Of a stretch of DNA of 64,000 nt, positions 36,341 to 50,800 are shown piece after piece. Positions within the stretch are counted from its first letter, which is position 1, and every line of letters starts with the position of its first letter. Source of the stretch: Argopecten irradians (Eukaryota > Mollusca > Bivalvia > Pectinida > Pectinidae); NCBI RefSeq assembly GCF_041381155.1, contig NC_091138.1, positions 38,247,604 to 38,311,603 of the forward strand, read 5' to 3'. The notes beneath the pieces are model-generated. The model made no database searches and was not told the DNA's origin. It saw only the letters and a list, made by a program, of their open reading frames with translations. The position numbers and the translations under genes are program-made.

Positions 36341-39300
36341 TCAGGCATAACAATTATCTTCACGTATAGAGATATCATCTATTGCAATATCGCTTCTATA
36401 TGATGGCCCCACCTCTCCTTCAAACACTATCTGTGGAAAAACAAAAACGTATTGTGTTACTCACATTAAGCAATTAGTGTATTTGTGTTAATTAGTCGAT
36501 ATTGACTTTCTAATTGTAAACGTAATGCCGACCCCAATATTTAATAAGTGAGTGATTGTCTGAATCTAAATATTTATACTTCAATCAAATTGTGAAGTGT
36601 TTGTAAAGGCTAAAATGAGTATGATTAGATATATGACTATTGATAAGCGAATTAAGGATTCTCAGATGAACAATCTATACGTACATAAATTTTGAAGAGT
36701 TATTGAATGTCATAGGTACGTTTTATTTCAGGTTCATTTTAATCTATGGAAATCAAATTATAATCCAAACTATCTTTGATAACGATGTATGGCGAAATCA
36801 ATGATCAACTTGATCAAAGTATCACGTGACAGTACTCTTTCACTATATTAAAATTGACATAATTTAAAAAAAAATGATAAATTATTTAAATGTGCATGGG
36901 AGCGGTTAGAAATACAGGCTACTGAAAAGCTTGCATGTGCCATTAAGAGGTATATAAAATTGGATTGGGGATTTTATTTTGCAGATAACGTGGAAACATG
37001 TTGATTTCATCTTGCGATATTGTCACACATCTGAACACTAACGAGGCATAAAACTACTTTTACATATATAGAAAAATGCATCAAATATGAAGAACTATTG
37101 GCTATACATTATGCTAGTTCACATAGGCTTTTCATTGATAGATAATAACTTGCAGTGCATTTGATATCATCGAAGTATCGTCGAAACATAACAACAAGGC
37201 ACTGTTTTAATCTTTAGTACTTGTACACTTTTCTTAACGGTATTTAATAGAATAAGTGTTCTATTATTATTTCTTTTCAGCCATTCTATAGCCAATATGA
37301 AACCAGGCTATACATTTTGTATTACGACAGTACAAATTTAAGACTACCTTGATATACTTACTCTATTTGTTAGAAAAGGTGACTCTATAAACACAGAATA
37401 AGACTGCCACTGATTGCTTTGTTCACCATGTAAATTCCACTTCACCGTCTCATTTCCATTTTGATCACTTATTATCATTCTCAAACTGCCCATGTCTCTC
37501 CCGTACATTAATAGCCAGAACCTTACACAATAGCCCCACGGAGTAGGTGGAAGAAATGGGGATGACAATCGGGCTGTGTCTGTAATAATTCGCGGGGATG
37601 ATGCTTCCATATAAATGTAAAAACCTGGATAATAAGTGAACGAAGTTCCATTATGTTTAAATCTATATTCATCACCATTTCATTTTTTACCAACAGAGCG
37701 AGTATTTATGGTTAGCATGTCGAAATTCGTTACTTATTTTAAGTGATTTCAATATATATTAAATAATTGATAGTGCAAAATCCTATTTTCATTGCAAACA
37801 ACTTTGTTTCAGTTAAAATAACTTATTAATGATTAGGCATTGTAACTAGCAGTGCAATATGTTAAAAATACATGTATTCACCATTCTATCTGAATACGAT
37901 TGAATCCAATTAAAAGTGCTATACCTAAATATACCTAATATATATAATTCATATGTAATTATTTTATAAACAATGACAACTAATGCATATATCACTATGT
38001 GATAATGTTCTGTAATAGATTGCTTTAAAAAATTGTCGATAAGACAGAGTCATGGACATATCAATTGAATTTGCTTTGCACTATATTATATGAGAACGCT
38101 AACAGTATATCAACTGAAATCTAGTGTGTTTACCTACGGATTTCGTTCGTATTATTTTACGTCCCTTGACATTGCCTAATAACGGTAGATATAGTTTTCC
38201 ATGGGTAACATGAAATAATTGAAATACTAACTAATCAATGTATTACGTAAATCTTCTCTTCTTTTTAATTATTTCTTTGAATACAATCGCAGTATAAGAA
38301 TGCAGTTGCTTTGTAACATCAGAAATACGTGATATAACTGATAACTAACCCTTCCCTGACGTATGGTCCTTGGTTGGACCCGTCCCTGGAGTACTTGTAG
38401 GCCCTCTATATCTAAGCCAGTCAAACACATCGGATGTATTTTCGTTTGTCCATGTACAGAAATCGTCTTCAAAGCTGCAGTCTAATACTGGAAATACGCA
38501 TGTTAATATTCTTGGTAATTAAAGCAAAACTATCTTAAATATGTCAAGGATGTATGTGATCAGTCAATGACCAAAACAATGGCGTAAGAAGTCCCCTGAA
38601 GTGTTATTTACATTGTAAACATTTTGATTTTGCAATAGATATAATGCATGAAATGAATGACTTAGTTTTTCTTCAAGTTAGGTCTTCAGATGTATTTCGA
38701 AATATCTTTTCATTATCTTATTCAGTCTACCGCTTTTCGAAGCGATATCAAGTTAACTATCGTCATTGTCTCTTACCTTTCCTGCATCCACCAGATCTTA
38801 ATTCGAAGTCGTCGACAGCAATATCTCCTCTGTAACCACGTCCTCGTGTCGCTTGTATCACCAGCTTGGGTAGACCAAATATGTCTTTATATAAGTCATG
38901 TAACAAATGCAGTGTCGCACACGACTGTACTTATTTTCAATTAATCTTAAAAATTCGTATTTTGATTTAATGTTGTGTATAGTTTACATCTTGTCCCAAA
39001 AAATCCCCTTGTTTTAGCGATACAACCTTAAAATACTAACCTTCTCGTTGCTTGATGTGTTAAATTCTACAGATGCCCTTTGCCACATTTTACCCTGGTT
39101 TCCCGCCTTACTCCACAACAATGTTTTATTTGCAGGAGTTGTTTTCAATAGTGATAGATTCCCTGTGCTTTCGCCAAACATATTGTAGTAGAAGGAAAAA
39201 CAGTAAAACCAATTATCCTGCAAATGAATATGAATACAAATAAGCTAACTAACATGTAATTTGAATATTGCATATTATTTTCTTTTTAGACATTTAGTTA

Positions 39301-40616
39301 TGATATATAACTATTCTTAGTACTCAAACTAAATATCTAAATGCTTATATATTATTATTGCTTATATATTTATTACAAAAAATCACTATATATTTAGCGA
39401 GAGATTCGATTCATTAAATTTCATCATCGAAAGATTCATAGATGCATGCTATGTTTTCTTTTGACTCCATTTGTTTTATGTGTCATGCTATTATGTAAAC
39501 TATTAACGTCTCCCAAAAACAGTTTCGCTTGCCCAACGAAGTCTTACATATGTTTTGTATCGCTTTCTTACGATGCTTTATTAGTATATGTTCAAATCCA
39601 TAATCACTTAAAAATTAAGGCCAGAATACTATGTAGAAGAAGATAGAATATGCTGCTAGTGATCCTGAATCGTATACTAGATATTTGTGAATACATATAG
39701 CCATCTAACCTTAAGTGGAAACGAAGATAGTTTGGCCACTTCACCTTCAGAACGTTGCCCAGATGTCTCAATATAAAGATACTGACCTACAACAAATCAA
39801 ACATGTGTGTTCATATTTTCTACCTACCACTACTTTATATTTAATCCTTACCAGGCAACAGTATGTAAGTACGACATGTATTTTACATATATTCAATACA
39901 AGAAATAATGTTACATAATGCTGTTCTGATGTTACGTTACATTTTGAATGAATGCAATCTGACCATGTTATTGTATACAATTCAGAATAATTGTTTTCCT
40001 TAAAGAAGTTAAATAGACATTAAAACTATTTTAAGATATATAAAAAAATATATATATTGTTTCTAGGTTATGATAAAAGTTGTGCGTACGCAAATAATTT
40101 TATTATCATTTTTAAATGTTTCTGTGTTCGAAAAAATAACGCAGCTATCCATGACTGAATAACTTTACTATAAATCCGAGAAAATAGAAACTATTTCTAC
40201 ATTTTACAACATAACCCAATAAGGTAATGTTTTGATTTTTTGAACATCGCGTATTAAGTAGAATGTTGCCTGATGTTAACGTTTAACTCTGACAAACTAT
40301 CATGACTAACTTGACTCGTGCAAAAGCCATCGTATAGAGCCTAAGTTATATTCACCAATGATTCTATTTGCAAACACATACATGATCGGTTGTATTCATT
40401 CAAGAAGGCTTTGCAAGATCTCCTAAGTTTGACTTACGGCAGCAGATCATGATACCCAAAGAAAAAGACGATTACCATTGGAGCAGTTTGTTCTGTCGCA
40501 GTCCGGTCCTGTTCCAAATGTGCGGGTAGGTCCTCTTTTTAATGTCCAATCAAAATCATCATCGCTGTTCTGCAGCCAATCACAAAGTGAAACTGAGAAA
40601 TTACAGCTTTTGGACT
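36341..40616 (-). CDS. Two-MAM-domain protein, 5' end not found
   Basis: Seven minus-strand exons with consistent phases: 40476-40616, 39710-39786, 39041-39217, 38777-38864, 38350-38481, 37362-37624 and 36341-36430. They encode 321 residues plus a TGA stop at 36341-36343. The first MAM domain opens CNFSVSLCDWLQNSDDDFDW and runs through QYLYIETSG, WFYCFSFYYNMFG and GDIAVDDFELRSGGC. The second opens CSFEDDFCTWTNENTSDVFDW, then YCVRFWLLMYGRDMGSL, and ends SDIAIDDISIREDNCYA. MAM domains are extracellular adhesion modules found on metalloproteases and receptors. The first exon begins mid-codon (phase 1) after an acceptor, so at least one upstream exon is missing; no signal peptide was found between here and 44868. 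It may be an independent gene or alternative 3' exons of the astacin gene upstream. Confidence 0.85.
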
Positions 40617-42168
40617 CTTAAATAAAATTGAAAATGAAATATGTTTCAGTGTATCTTTGTCAATATCATAAATGAAGATGGGATACTTATTCCTCATGCA
40701 AGATTATAATTTTTCTCGTGAGGTCCGACCTGGAAAGTCATTGCATTTCATGTGAGCTTTTGTTAGATTTTATATGGGATCAAACAGGTAATTATATAAA
40801 AAATCACACGGAGGGGGTCATATTGCTACTTAAATACATAATATTTACATTTTTGCCACAGCGACTCCCATTACTCTAATGATAATCGTGATCTGCATTA
40901 TGAGCCAATAAATGCAGCGTAGACTTGGTGTAGTAATATCTACATATATGGACGCGAGTCTTGTTTACTGATACGATGTTAGTCCGCTCGGGAAATTTGA
41001 CTTTGTAGTTGAATGAACCAGTTTGGTTATGAAACTTATTAAAAAAATCTTTAAAATGTCTGGATAATTGAAAAAAAATTCAATAACTATTGGAAAACAT
41101 TGAAATTTTGTTATTTTTTCAATTTTATAGGGACTATTTTTTATCACAATGAACATGGCTGTTGAGGTTAAATGGCTGAAGCGGGAAATTCAAATGTTCA
41201 CTCGCATTTAAAATATGTTTTTCCTTGAACTAGAAAGTAAAATGTAAATATAACAATTAAAGAATTGTTAGATTGCAATATATTGCAATCTCACCAGATT
41301 GCATTATAGCTTCATTGCAATCAACATCTTTAATTGTTAATTATACGTTACAACGCGCGCGTTTATTATCTACTTCTATTAATGTTCTGCTTGCCTACCC
41401 AGACTTGATTTTATACGGTTCATTAAATGCCTTCATTAAATACACTACACAATGTTTTAAACACAGCCATTAGTAACTGTTCTGCTGTGACTTTTCCAAC
41501 TTACATAATCTCTGTTATGATAATTCAAATTGGACTTATAAATTACTATCTAAGGCTAGAGTTTTAAAGTAAACTAATCATATGCCCTTTTTGTGTACTT
41601 TAATTTTAAAAATGTCTCCATCACCAGTATTTATAACTAAGCTAAACAGATAAATTGTATTCTAAGTTTTTCTAGGAATTTAATTAAAGAGACCAGAATA
41701 CCTCGCGACCTGTTATAATGAAAACCAAAGTACTGTTGCTTGGAAAGAAATTGTTAGTAGTCTTTTCATTAACCTATTAACACATTTGTGAATTACCCTA
41801 CGTCTGATATTGCTCATTTCTACCTTGTAAAACAACAAAGTTTGATTAAAAATTGTGTGTAAAATGTGGCACATTTCTCCATAATGTTTGGTGCAGGTTC
41901 GGAATTCAACATACACTCTTAATTTCAATGAAGCATAATTCCCTTATGGCGATAACTTGATAATGATCGATGAAAATATATATTGCGACACACAATTTGT
42001 AGCATATTTGCATAATGATAAGAGGAAATAAAGAATGTCTGTCTGTCTGACTGACTATTAAAGCCTGTCAAATTACTAGGTGTATGGTACGTCAATTTTT
42101 ATAATTAGTTCCAAGCTCACTTCATCACTGACTTTAAGATATCGATGTGAATTATAAAGATGTTCTAC

Positions 42169-42240
42169 TTACTGTAAACCGCTATATTTTCGCGGGATAC
42201 AAGTTTTCACGGGAGATGTCGAGCGCGAACTTAAATGTTG
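42169..42240. repeat. Fragment related to a CG-containing MITE
   Basis: ACTGTAAACCGCTATATTTTCGCGGGATACAAG resembles the left end of the element at 48077-48556 (ACTGTAAACCAACTTATTTT, then CGCGG). Only one terminus is present. Confidence 0.4.
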
Positions 42241-43601
42241 AGCATGTAACTAAAAACGTTTACATATCTGAATGCGTGATTGTTGGTAAGTGCCCTAAAT
42301 CGCGTATTTATGCATCAGGGAAAAAAAGATGACACGAAACATATACGTGAAAATAAAATGATTTTAGTATTTCAAGATAAATGGTCAAGGAGATTAACTC
42401 CGTTTTACAATCTTGCATTTGGATAGGTATTCTATCATTGTATATTTAAACGATTATTATTTGATGAAGTGTCATGTCGTTTTATTAGAGTAATATTTTG
42501 TCTCGGAGATGCTTTGGTACATGTATGTATATAATCAAATGCTTGACCCCCGTTGAATGTAATTTTCACGAAAAACCACCGACCTTTAAAAATATCTGCG
42601 GAAAAAAACAATGGTATTGTCAGTTTTGTAATCTAAATATATTTAATCTTGAGACAAAATACTGCTTGGAATAAAACAATAGTACACTGCAATGCAACTT
42701 CAGAAATAATGATTACCAGTAAGATAGGTGGAACCTAGAGTGTACAAACTATCATTGCGTGACGTTATTTTGAACAAAACACAAAGAAGATATGAAGATT
42801 AGTATGGCGAACCTGTGGCCAAAGTACTACTATCAAGGCAACTGGAACATTTAATGTTGGTGGGGAATCGGAAATTAGAAAGTTTATTGCATATCAAGTG
42901 AATACTAGTCGAAAAATCTTTTTACAGTAGTCAAGGCGAATAATTTGAAATATGGAAATGTAGGCGTTGACTTTTTTTCCATATACAGGTATTTTGTGGA
43001 ATTAAATGGGGAATGTATTTTGCTGTATGGATATAAGTAAGTAATTATGAAGGAGGAGGTGTTAACATTTTACACCTTTGATATGCGAAAAGACTAAGAA
43101 AAGATACGCCATTAAACGCTGAAATGTACGATTTCCATTTTAGTTAACCTTAACAAAACAAATATTACACTGCTTTAAATGTCATCGCACTGGAGAAAAG
43201 GGGATAAGATTGGCTCTAAAAAGTATAAGATACGTACATTTTCAAAATGACGGCTACATTTATAATTTTGGTGACACGGCTTTTAATTTTTAAAACGGAA
43301 ATCTGAAAACAACGAGGCGTTTCGATTAACAAATGTTTAGTGTTCTAACCTAATCTTAGGTCATCGATATACATGTGGTATATTGGTATGATATTGTTTT
43401 AGGAAACTTATTTTCTCTTCGGAAAGGTTTGAGCCTTTTACATAAGTGCAATTGTAATATATCCCGTTTTACACCGAAACGAATAACATGAAAAAAGACA
43501 CGATTTACAATCTTTCATACAAATATTTAGCTTACCTAGTCTTATTTTTGGACCATATTCTAAATTAATAGATTACACGTCCTATTATGTGTTTAATGTC
43601 T

Positions 43602-43675
43602 ATGTTTTTGGAGGCTGCGGTATTGAAGTGTTGTGATTTCTTGTAATTGTGGAACTTTTGCCCAAGGACCCCGGC
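43602..43675 (-). repeat. Diverged fragment of the SINE-like element
   Basis: GGAGGCTGCGGTATTGAAGTGTTGTG, then TTCTTGTAATTGTGGAAC and TTTTGCCC, match in order the stretch at about 59740-59795 of the SINE-like insertion. It is a short and aged piece. Confidence 0.45.
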
Positions 43676-44236
43676 GTCAACAATCGATGTCTTCGTAACC
43701 TCTGGTAGGAATTTAACCAAAATTTGACTAGTAACATCCTTATTCTAATTTGGCTATTCATTGCAAAGTACTGGCCTGAAGGGCAGGGCCAAAAGTGGGT
43801 CCGTTTGACTAATTTCATATATTTTTTTCTCTGAAACTAAGCGTGGCATACTACCCGTATGTCATGCCTATGGAGCGGGTATCTCAAATTGTTCAAACTG
43901 TTGGGCTGTTCTTCGGGGACCAAAGGGGTCAGTTTAATTATTTCCATATATTAAACTTCTTAAGTAACAATATCATTACGTATATCGAGGAACACTTTAC
44001 CATACTCGTTCAATTGACTTTAATTGTTACAGAAATGTTAGATATCATTTCGATGGTTAATAGAATACACTAAATTTGGCACTTTTCGAAATTTATTTTG
44101 CATTTATAATCATTAAAATGAGTCTTTTACTGAGATTATTTACATTCCGTCATTTCAATGACTGGAATTTTATTTTTACAATCACTTTCCGGTTGTCACA
44201 ACCTAAGTCACATGCAGCTCCTATGCCTATTCCGTC

Positions 44237-44407
44237 TTTGCATATTACAAAGTTAGCTCCCTTGCGGGTAGGTATCGATTGTTACGTCATTATTTTGTGA
44301 GTGCAATTCACGTCGTTTTCTCCGAAAGATATGACGTTACGCTCGCAAACACGTGACGTCACAATTAATACCTACCCGCAAGGACAGATAACTCTGTAAT
44401 ATGCAAA
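44237..44407. mobile_element. Inverted-repeat element, 171 bp
   Basis: TTTGCATATTACAAAGTTAG, continuing CTCCCTTGCGGGTAGGTAT, is mirrored by ATACCTACCCGCAAGGACAG, continuing ATAACTCTGTAATATGCAAA. The arms are about 40 bp. The centre contains several ACGTCA-like motifs. It lies just downstream of the astacin gene stop. Confidence 0.7.
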
Positions 44408-44788
44408 TACACAATAGAGCCATAATAATTTTTAAAAAATGCAGTAGTCTATAATTTTGTATATCATTGGTAGCATAAACGGCAGAGCGTCAGCATTGCA
44501 TGATATATGGACAATTAGACATGTGTCATGACCAAAATGGACTGATGTAAGCCACACCTCTTAAGATTTACATTCAGATAACTAAAAGAATTGCTGGACA
44601 GGAGGTCATTGCCTTTAGATGTACATTGTACATTACGTCCCCGGACTAATTGTTCATCGGAGGTTTCGTTCGAAATAGTATAGTTTTTTACCAACTCTAA
44701 TATGAATTGCAGATGAATCAAAATATCTTGTCGATCTCAATGATTACTATTATACAAGACACTGTACAAAAGTAAAATATGAACAAGA

Positions 44789-44794
44789 TTTATT
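44789..44794 (-). terminator. Polyadenylation signal of the astacin gene
   Basis: AATAAA on the minus strand, 75 bp after the stop codon at 44869-44871. It supports the terminal exon at 44869-45030 as a genuine 3' end of the astacin transcript. Confidence 0.65.
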
Positions 44795-44868
44795 TTATCA
44801 CAGACAAGAATTACAAATAGTATTTTTGAGACGTTTCCTTCCTCCGATGAGCAACCGCGGCCGGGGAG

Positions 44869-47800
44869 TTATGACGGTGGCCATGGATTGTAGAGATATT
44901 CACGTGTTCCCTTCATGTTGAACTCCTGGTCGTTGAGGAAACTTTGGATTGTGGTACAGTCGGCTATCAATACGTCATCGATTGCAATGTCGCTCTCCGT
45001 CGACATACTCTTCCCTGCCTCGAATGATATCTGAAATGATGGCAGGATACCAATACTTAGTGAAAACATGTATCGTTTTTGTTAAAAAAAATATTTGAAT
45101 AGTTAAGTTTCCTGCTAAAATCGGTAAATATTCGAATCTAATTGTAAACAATTCTGTCATTAAGAAAACGTTTTGATGAAAGGTAAATAGCATAAGACTC
45201 GTATGTAGATATGAAGGATAGGGATATTCTACCCGAGAGTCACAATTAAAATGTAAAACCCTTGGCTTGCCGGCGGTTTTATAACATTTTGTGATCCCGA
45301 GAGTAGAATATCCCTATCCTTTATGTCAACGTATGAAAAATTATTTTTCTCTCATACCTCGGTGTTTTATTGCAATTTTACTGCTTTAATTTGAGCCATT
45401 TTGAAATAAATTCGGTAAAACGCGACTGCAAGTCAGCTGCCGTACATGGAAATATGCATGATCTTCAAAAATAGGTGACACAAAAATTTTTTTTAATGTA
45501 AGACACTGCTCACGAAATTATTACGTTAAAACGTTTACGTGCTCACGTAAAACAGTTTGCGTAAGACAAGAAATATTTTTTATGTTGGTGAAAATATTTT
45601 TTATGTAGGACAAAATGTTTTTTTTAATGTAAGACAAAAAAATTTTTTATGTAGGTGAAATAATTTTTTTTTAACGTGCTCACGTAAAACTTCCTACGTG
45701 CTCACGTAATATATTACGTGAGCACGTAAAAGAAAAGAAAATTTTGTCTTACATTAAAAAACATTTCCGTCCTACATAAAAGAAATATTTTCACCCTACA
45801 CAAAATATATCTTTTTTGTCGTACATTAAAAAAATTTTTCTGTCACTTCTGGAAAATATGCATGATTCTTCAACGCAAATCCCGTTTGTATCTTTTTAAA
45901 AGTAAATCCAGGCTATTTTCTGGGAAAAAATGTTAAAATTGCACCAAGAAAATAGTTATTCGTGAAAGAAAATGATATGTTGTATGCCTATGTGTCACTT
46001 TTCGCCTGGTGTAATTAAACAAAAATAACTTTATTAATTTAAATTATGCATCATTATGGTTATCATAATTGCAACCAGATACATATATCAAAATACATTT
46101 TTATCATCAAATTTTATAGGTATGGAATTAAACATGTTTGTGGTTGCATTGTTAATAAATGTATGCTACTTGATTTTACCTCAAAAAATCTATACCTGTA
46201 ACAGTTTCGCTCTAACCTCGAAATTGTGACACAAAGTGTTCGTTTATATATGCCTACGCGTGCTGTTATGTTGATGACGAACAATCTGCTGTCATCTTAA
46301 TGTCGTGCTTGTTACCTGGAAAACTTGAGATGCACAGGGTAGCTTCACCCGTAGCGTCACTCTATTCCATGTATCCCCCTGGTTGCCATGCCACGAGTGA
46401 AGAGTAACAGTATCCCCACAGGCTGTACTACTGATGTTGAGGCTCCCCATCATCTCGCCATACATTAATGAAGTAAACCTTTAACAAATATCAATGATCC
46501 AATAACAAATACTGTAAAACGTGTAATGTTAGAGGATTTTTTCTTTCGTAGGTTGGTTCGTTTGGGAAAATATCTGAGCACATGGTTGTCATATGGAACA
46601 ATATATAATTCCAATGATTTATGAAAAATTAATTTTACTACAAGGCAATATGAGATAAGGAAAGTAACATATTCCTAAATTTAGTGTGGTTTCAATGATC
46701 ATCTGAAATAGTTCTTATCTATGAAGAAACATACGGTTGCGTTTAACAGTTAATACAATTCATTTTATATATGGTAATGTATTCTTGTTTCATCTTCATG
46801 TTTTCTAGCCCGTAAGAGCCAATTTGTTGATTGTTTTTTCATAAAACAAATAATATGTCTTGTATCTATTGCAAAAACTTGTTCCATATAATTAATTTTA
46901 AAGAGAAAAAAAGAATATCTAGTTTAAAGCCCACTACCTTTGCGCAGTAAAATTTAAAGGTTTATTTAAAACATTGATAACATGAGAAAAATACATATCG
47001 ATGGCCTAAGATGATGTATCAACACCCAAACAAATGCAGGATTTCCTGCGTAATGTATAATAACTGCCGAGATTCATTTCTCTGTTTTGCCGTCTGGCGC
47101 AGTGATGTTCAACTACCGCGCGGTATTTAGGACGACGGCGGGAAACATGAGACGACCCGCGTTATGAAACTTCACATTTTATTTATTTTAATTAATATTT
47201 CAAAAGATAATGATGAGTATAGTATTTACGGTATGTAATTAACTTTTGCGACTCTACAAAATTATCGATCTCGTTTTACATTCCCATTTTGAAAATTAAA
47301 AGCCGTTTCGGAAAGGTAGTGGGCCTTTAACAAAGAAATAGTATGTAGTTGTCTTACGTGATACAATAGTCGACGTTTTCATCAATAGGTATAGCAGGAG
47401 ATATTATAGACAAAGACTTGGACGAGTTATACAATTTTACACCACTGGCATACACGTAACCACCTGGAAAAGCAAATCAAAATTAAATACTTAAAGATGC
47501 TCCACCGCTGACTAACGGTATTTTTTCACCATCAAATACATGAGCAGACGATTAAGTATTTTTCTTCAGTTTAAAAAGTTACGTACTTTACACCATTACC
47601 ACCATTGAAAAGTTTGAGCTTCTAATTTTACTTTAAATTAAAAATATAAAAAATAATTAATTGCATCCCGAAAAAATTCCATGTTACTATATCCTGTGTG
47701 GAATGAACTACTGATTGCGCATACACCAAAGGCAAAATAAATTATTTTATTACATTTCTTGTGCTAATTAGACATATACATACACATGATTAAACACCAA

Positions 47801-50800
47801 TTATTGTTCAAATGATGAATATCATTTACACTCATTCGGCGGTGGAGCATCTTTAATGTTTGTTTTGGATAAAGACAGAAGTTTATTACTTCTGCTTAAT
47901 CAAATCCTACTCGATAATATAGGATCACTTTAAACAATTCAGAGTATGACAGGAACAGTGATAAAATAAACTGTTAATTGATGTTGCGTACAGTGGTTTT
48001 TCAGATGTGTAAGTGTACCCCTTCCCTTTGAATAATGCAATTTAATTAACGTGACACATCTCCATGATGGTCTGAAATACTGTAAACCAACTTATTTTCG
48101 CGGTTAATAAGTTTTGCGCTTTCATGCCGCGTGACAATTTTAATTTCGGGATTGAAAGTCATATGATTCCAATTTTACCTGTGATTATTTTTGCGATTAC
48201 TGAAATGCACAAAATGAAGTTGGTTGACAGTATATAACCTTCAGACCTCCTCTTTGTTAAGATATCCAATGCCTTGTGAACACAACAGAGAAACACTGCT
48301 AATTTGACCGACCTACCCCACTGCAAACGCTGGAATATACGCGCGCGGGTAAATATCGGTAATTACGTGAAGGTCACGTAACCGCGAAAATTTACACCAC
48401 GGTTACAGTTTTGTCAATATTTGAACTTGATTATTACCAAAATTAAAAAGTTATATATACATAATATGTATAATGCGAAAATAACAACGACAAGAAATGT
48501 TTATTCTTGCAAATCGCGAAATCAGACACTCGCGAAAACATTCAGGTTTACAGTATTCTAGGTGTGGTTGTCTAGCTAAGGTTACCTATGCTACTATCCC
48601 AGGTATGGTCCCACGTTGGCCCAGTGTATTTTAGTGGTGTTGGTAAAGTGGTCCATGTCCAATTGCCTTGCCAGCCACATATTGACGAGTTGTCAAAGTT
48701 ACAATAATGGTAATTTCCTAAACGGAAAAACAAAATAACAAAAATCTTGGATTATAAGTGTGCCAGTGAAACAACATTCATTTAATCGAGTATCCGATTC
48801 AAATTACAGTTGACAGGTGGTTTAGGGTTCTGCACACGACTAAAGTGGAAGAATACATATGTTTATCACACAATGCGCCTGATATACAGTGATGTCGCCC
48901 ATGTCATATTTTTGCACATGTCACTAGTGTAACATGACCTTGAGCAATTTTCATTGGCTGAAAATTCATTGTAACGTCAAGACCGAAACAATTAAATGAC
49001 AAATCTCTCCCAGGGTACATTGCAGTCCCCACAATTTCACCTCTGTAAACGGCCCAGCGAAATTTCAAGATTCTTAAAAAACGTATTTCGGACGCATACC
49101 AAACAATAAAGGATTCTTTTGCGAATACATTAGTTAGTAAATAGTCACGATTTGCATTCGACGTCCGCCGTTTCAAAAAAATCACTATGACGTCATATAT
49201 ATAGGGGCTCAATTTATTAAACAATCGTCATGACGTAACATTCTGTGACCCAAGGTCAACAGACGTCCAGTTCGTGAGCCGTTGACAGAGGTGAATGTGG
49301 GGACCGCAGTGAACCCTGGGAGTGATCGTAAAATGACTTGACGTCAGGATTTCTGGAAGGCGGGACAAAATGGCTGTCTCCACTGAATTTTCGCAATACA
49401 TTTCGACTGGAGGTTCCTTGAATTGTACGTTTTTGTAGTTGTGTTCATTTTATGAAACTCGTCTCAAAGTTTAATTTTACTCGCAAAGTCTAGCAAGTAT
49501 ATATAAAAAAAACTTCTAAGCTTTCTTCCATAAAATAGTATATGAAATGAACACTCATTTAATATCCTATATGAATTGCAATATTCATATAAGTGATAAA
49601 GCAAGTACAAGTGTCAGTATGGAAGATATGAATATTACCTTTGGTAGGATCCAGACAGACGGGTGTGTCGCCCGTCCACGTTCCATTGTCGGTACAAATC
49701 CGCTCAGAGGGACCAATCAAAACGAAACCATCGTTGCATTTGTAGGTTACTTTGGATCCGACATAAGGATCTATTTTTGACATTCCGCCATCTTTTAAAA
49801 CACCCGGGTTTTCGCACTCCTGTTGATCTACAACAGACAGTATTTGTTATATAAACAGATAAAAATAAATGGCATAAGAAGAGATAGAGTACTGACAAGG
49901 GACTAAAATCAGAATGTTAAGGTATCATAACCTGTTTAAACAGGCGATATCTTGCAAAACTTCAAAAAGTTAAATGGCTTTTATGGAACAGTTAAACAAA
50001 ACTTAAGTTGATAAAAAACGCATTTGGATTATGGCTAACCTTAGGTATTGCTATTATAGTGTAGCTTGTACTTGTAAGTTTTGGCAAAATAAGGCTTCAG
50101 ATGAATTAATGTATTTATACAACTCACCACACTTATACAGTTTCCTGATTTTGGTGATGTCGAGATCTGAGGGATTGAGACGCTGACCTACCATGGAGAC
50201 GTTCACTGAGCTGTCTGTAATCTGTATCGTGGGCAGATTGTTACCACTGAAGGCGTACGGCGAGTAGTGCATGATGGAATAGTAGTCATAACGATCTAAT
50301 AGTACAACGTCTCGTTCATCCATCCGCACAAAATTGGGATCCATTTCTGTGAAAACACATTAGCATAAAGCTATCACTGTTCTATATATATTGTGTCTAG
50401 ACTTGGTGTAATATATTGTCTTGCTTCTACAGGATTGTAGTCTTAAATGTTTAGCCAGAAAGCAGAATACGACTGTTTCCGGACAACGTCGTTCAAAGCC
50501 TAAACTCTTTTGTTGGTATTTTATTAATGAAAATATGCAACAATCTGTCCCCAGCATAGAATTCTTGATTCGGAATCCGAATTTCCGGACTAGTGAGTAT
50601 AAATAACGTTATGGAAATCCGTTTACTGACATCTTCGTTTGGAGTTTTCTGGATTATCGGGGGTCCACTGTAGTTTCAATCAATTTCAAATTATTCAATA
50701 GAATAATGTGTAGATCCGCCCCATACTTGTGGTTTTGTTTTGACCATTTAATGCTTTTGATGATTATGTTTGGCATTGAAAATACGGTATGTTACGTTTT

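Noticed and set aside
48904..49224. 106-codon minus-strand open frame in an astacin intron
   Set aside because: It overlaps an inverted-repeat element, has no recognisable domain, and lies between well-supported exons that splice in phase without it.
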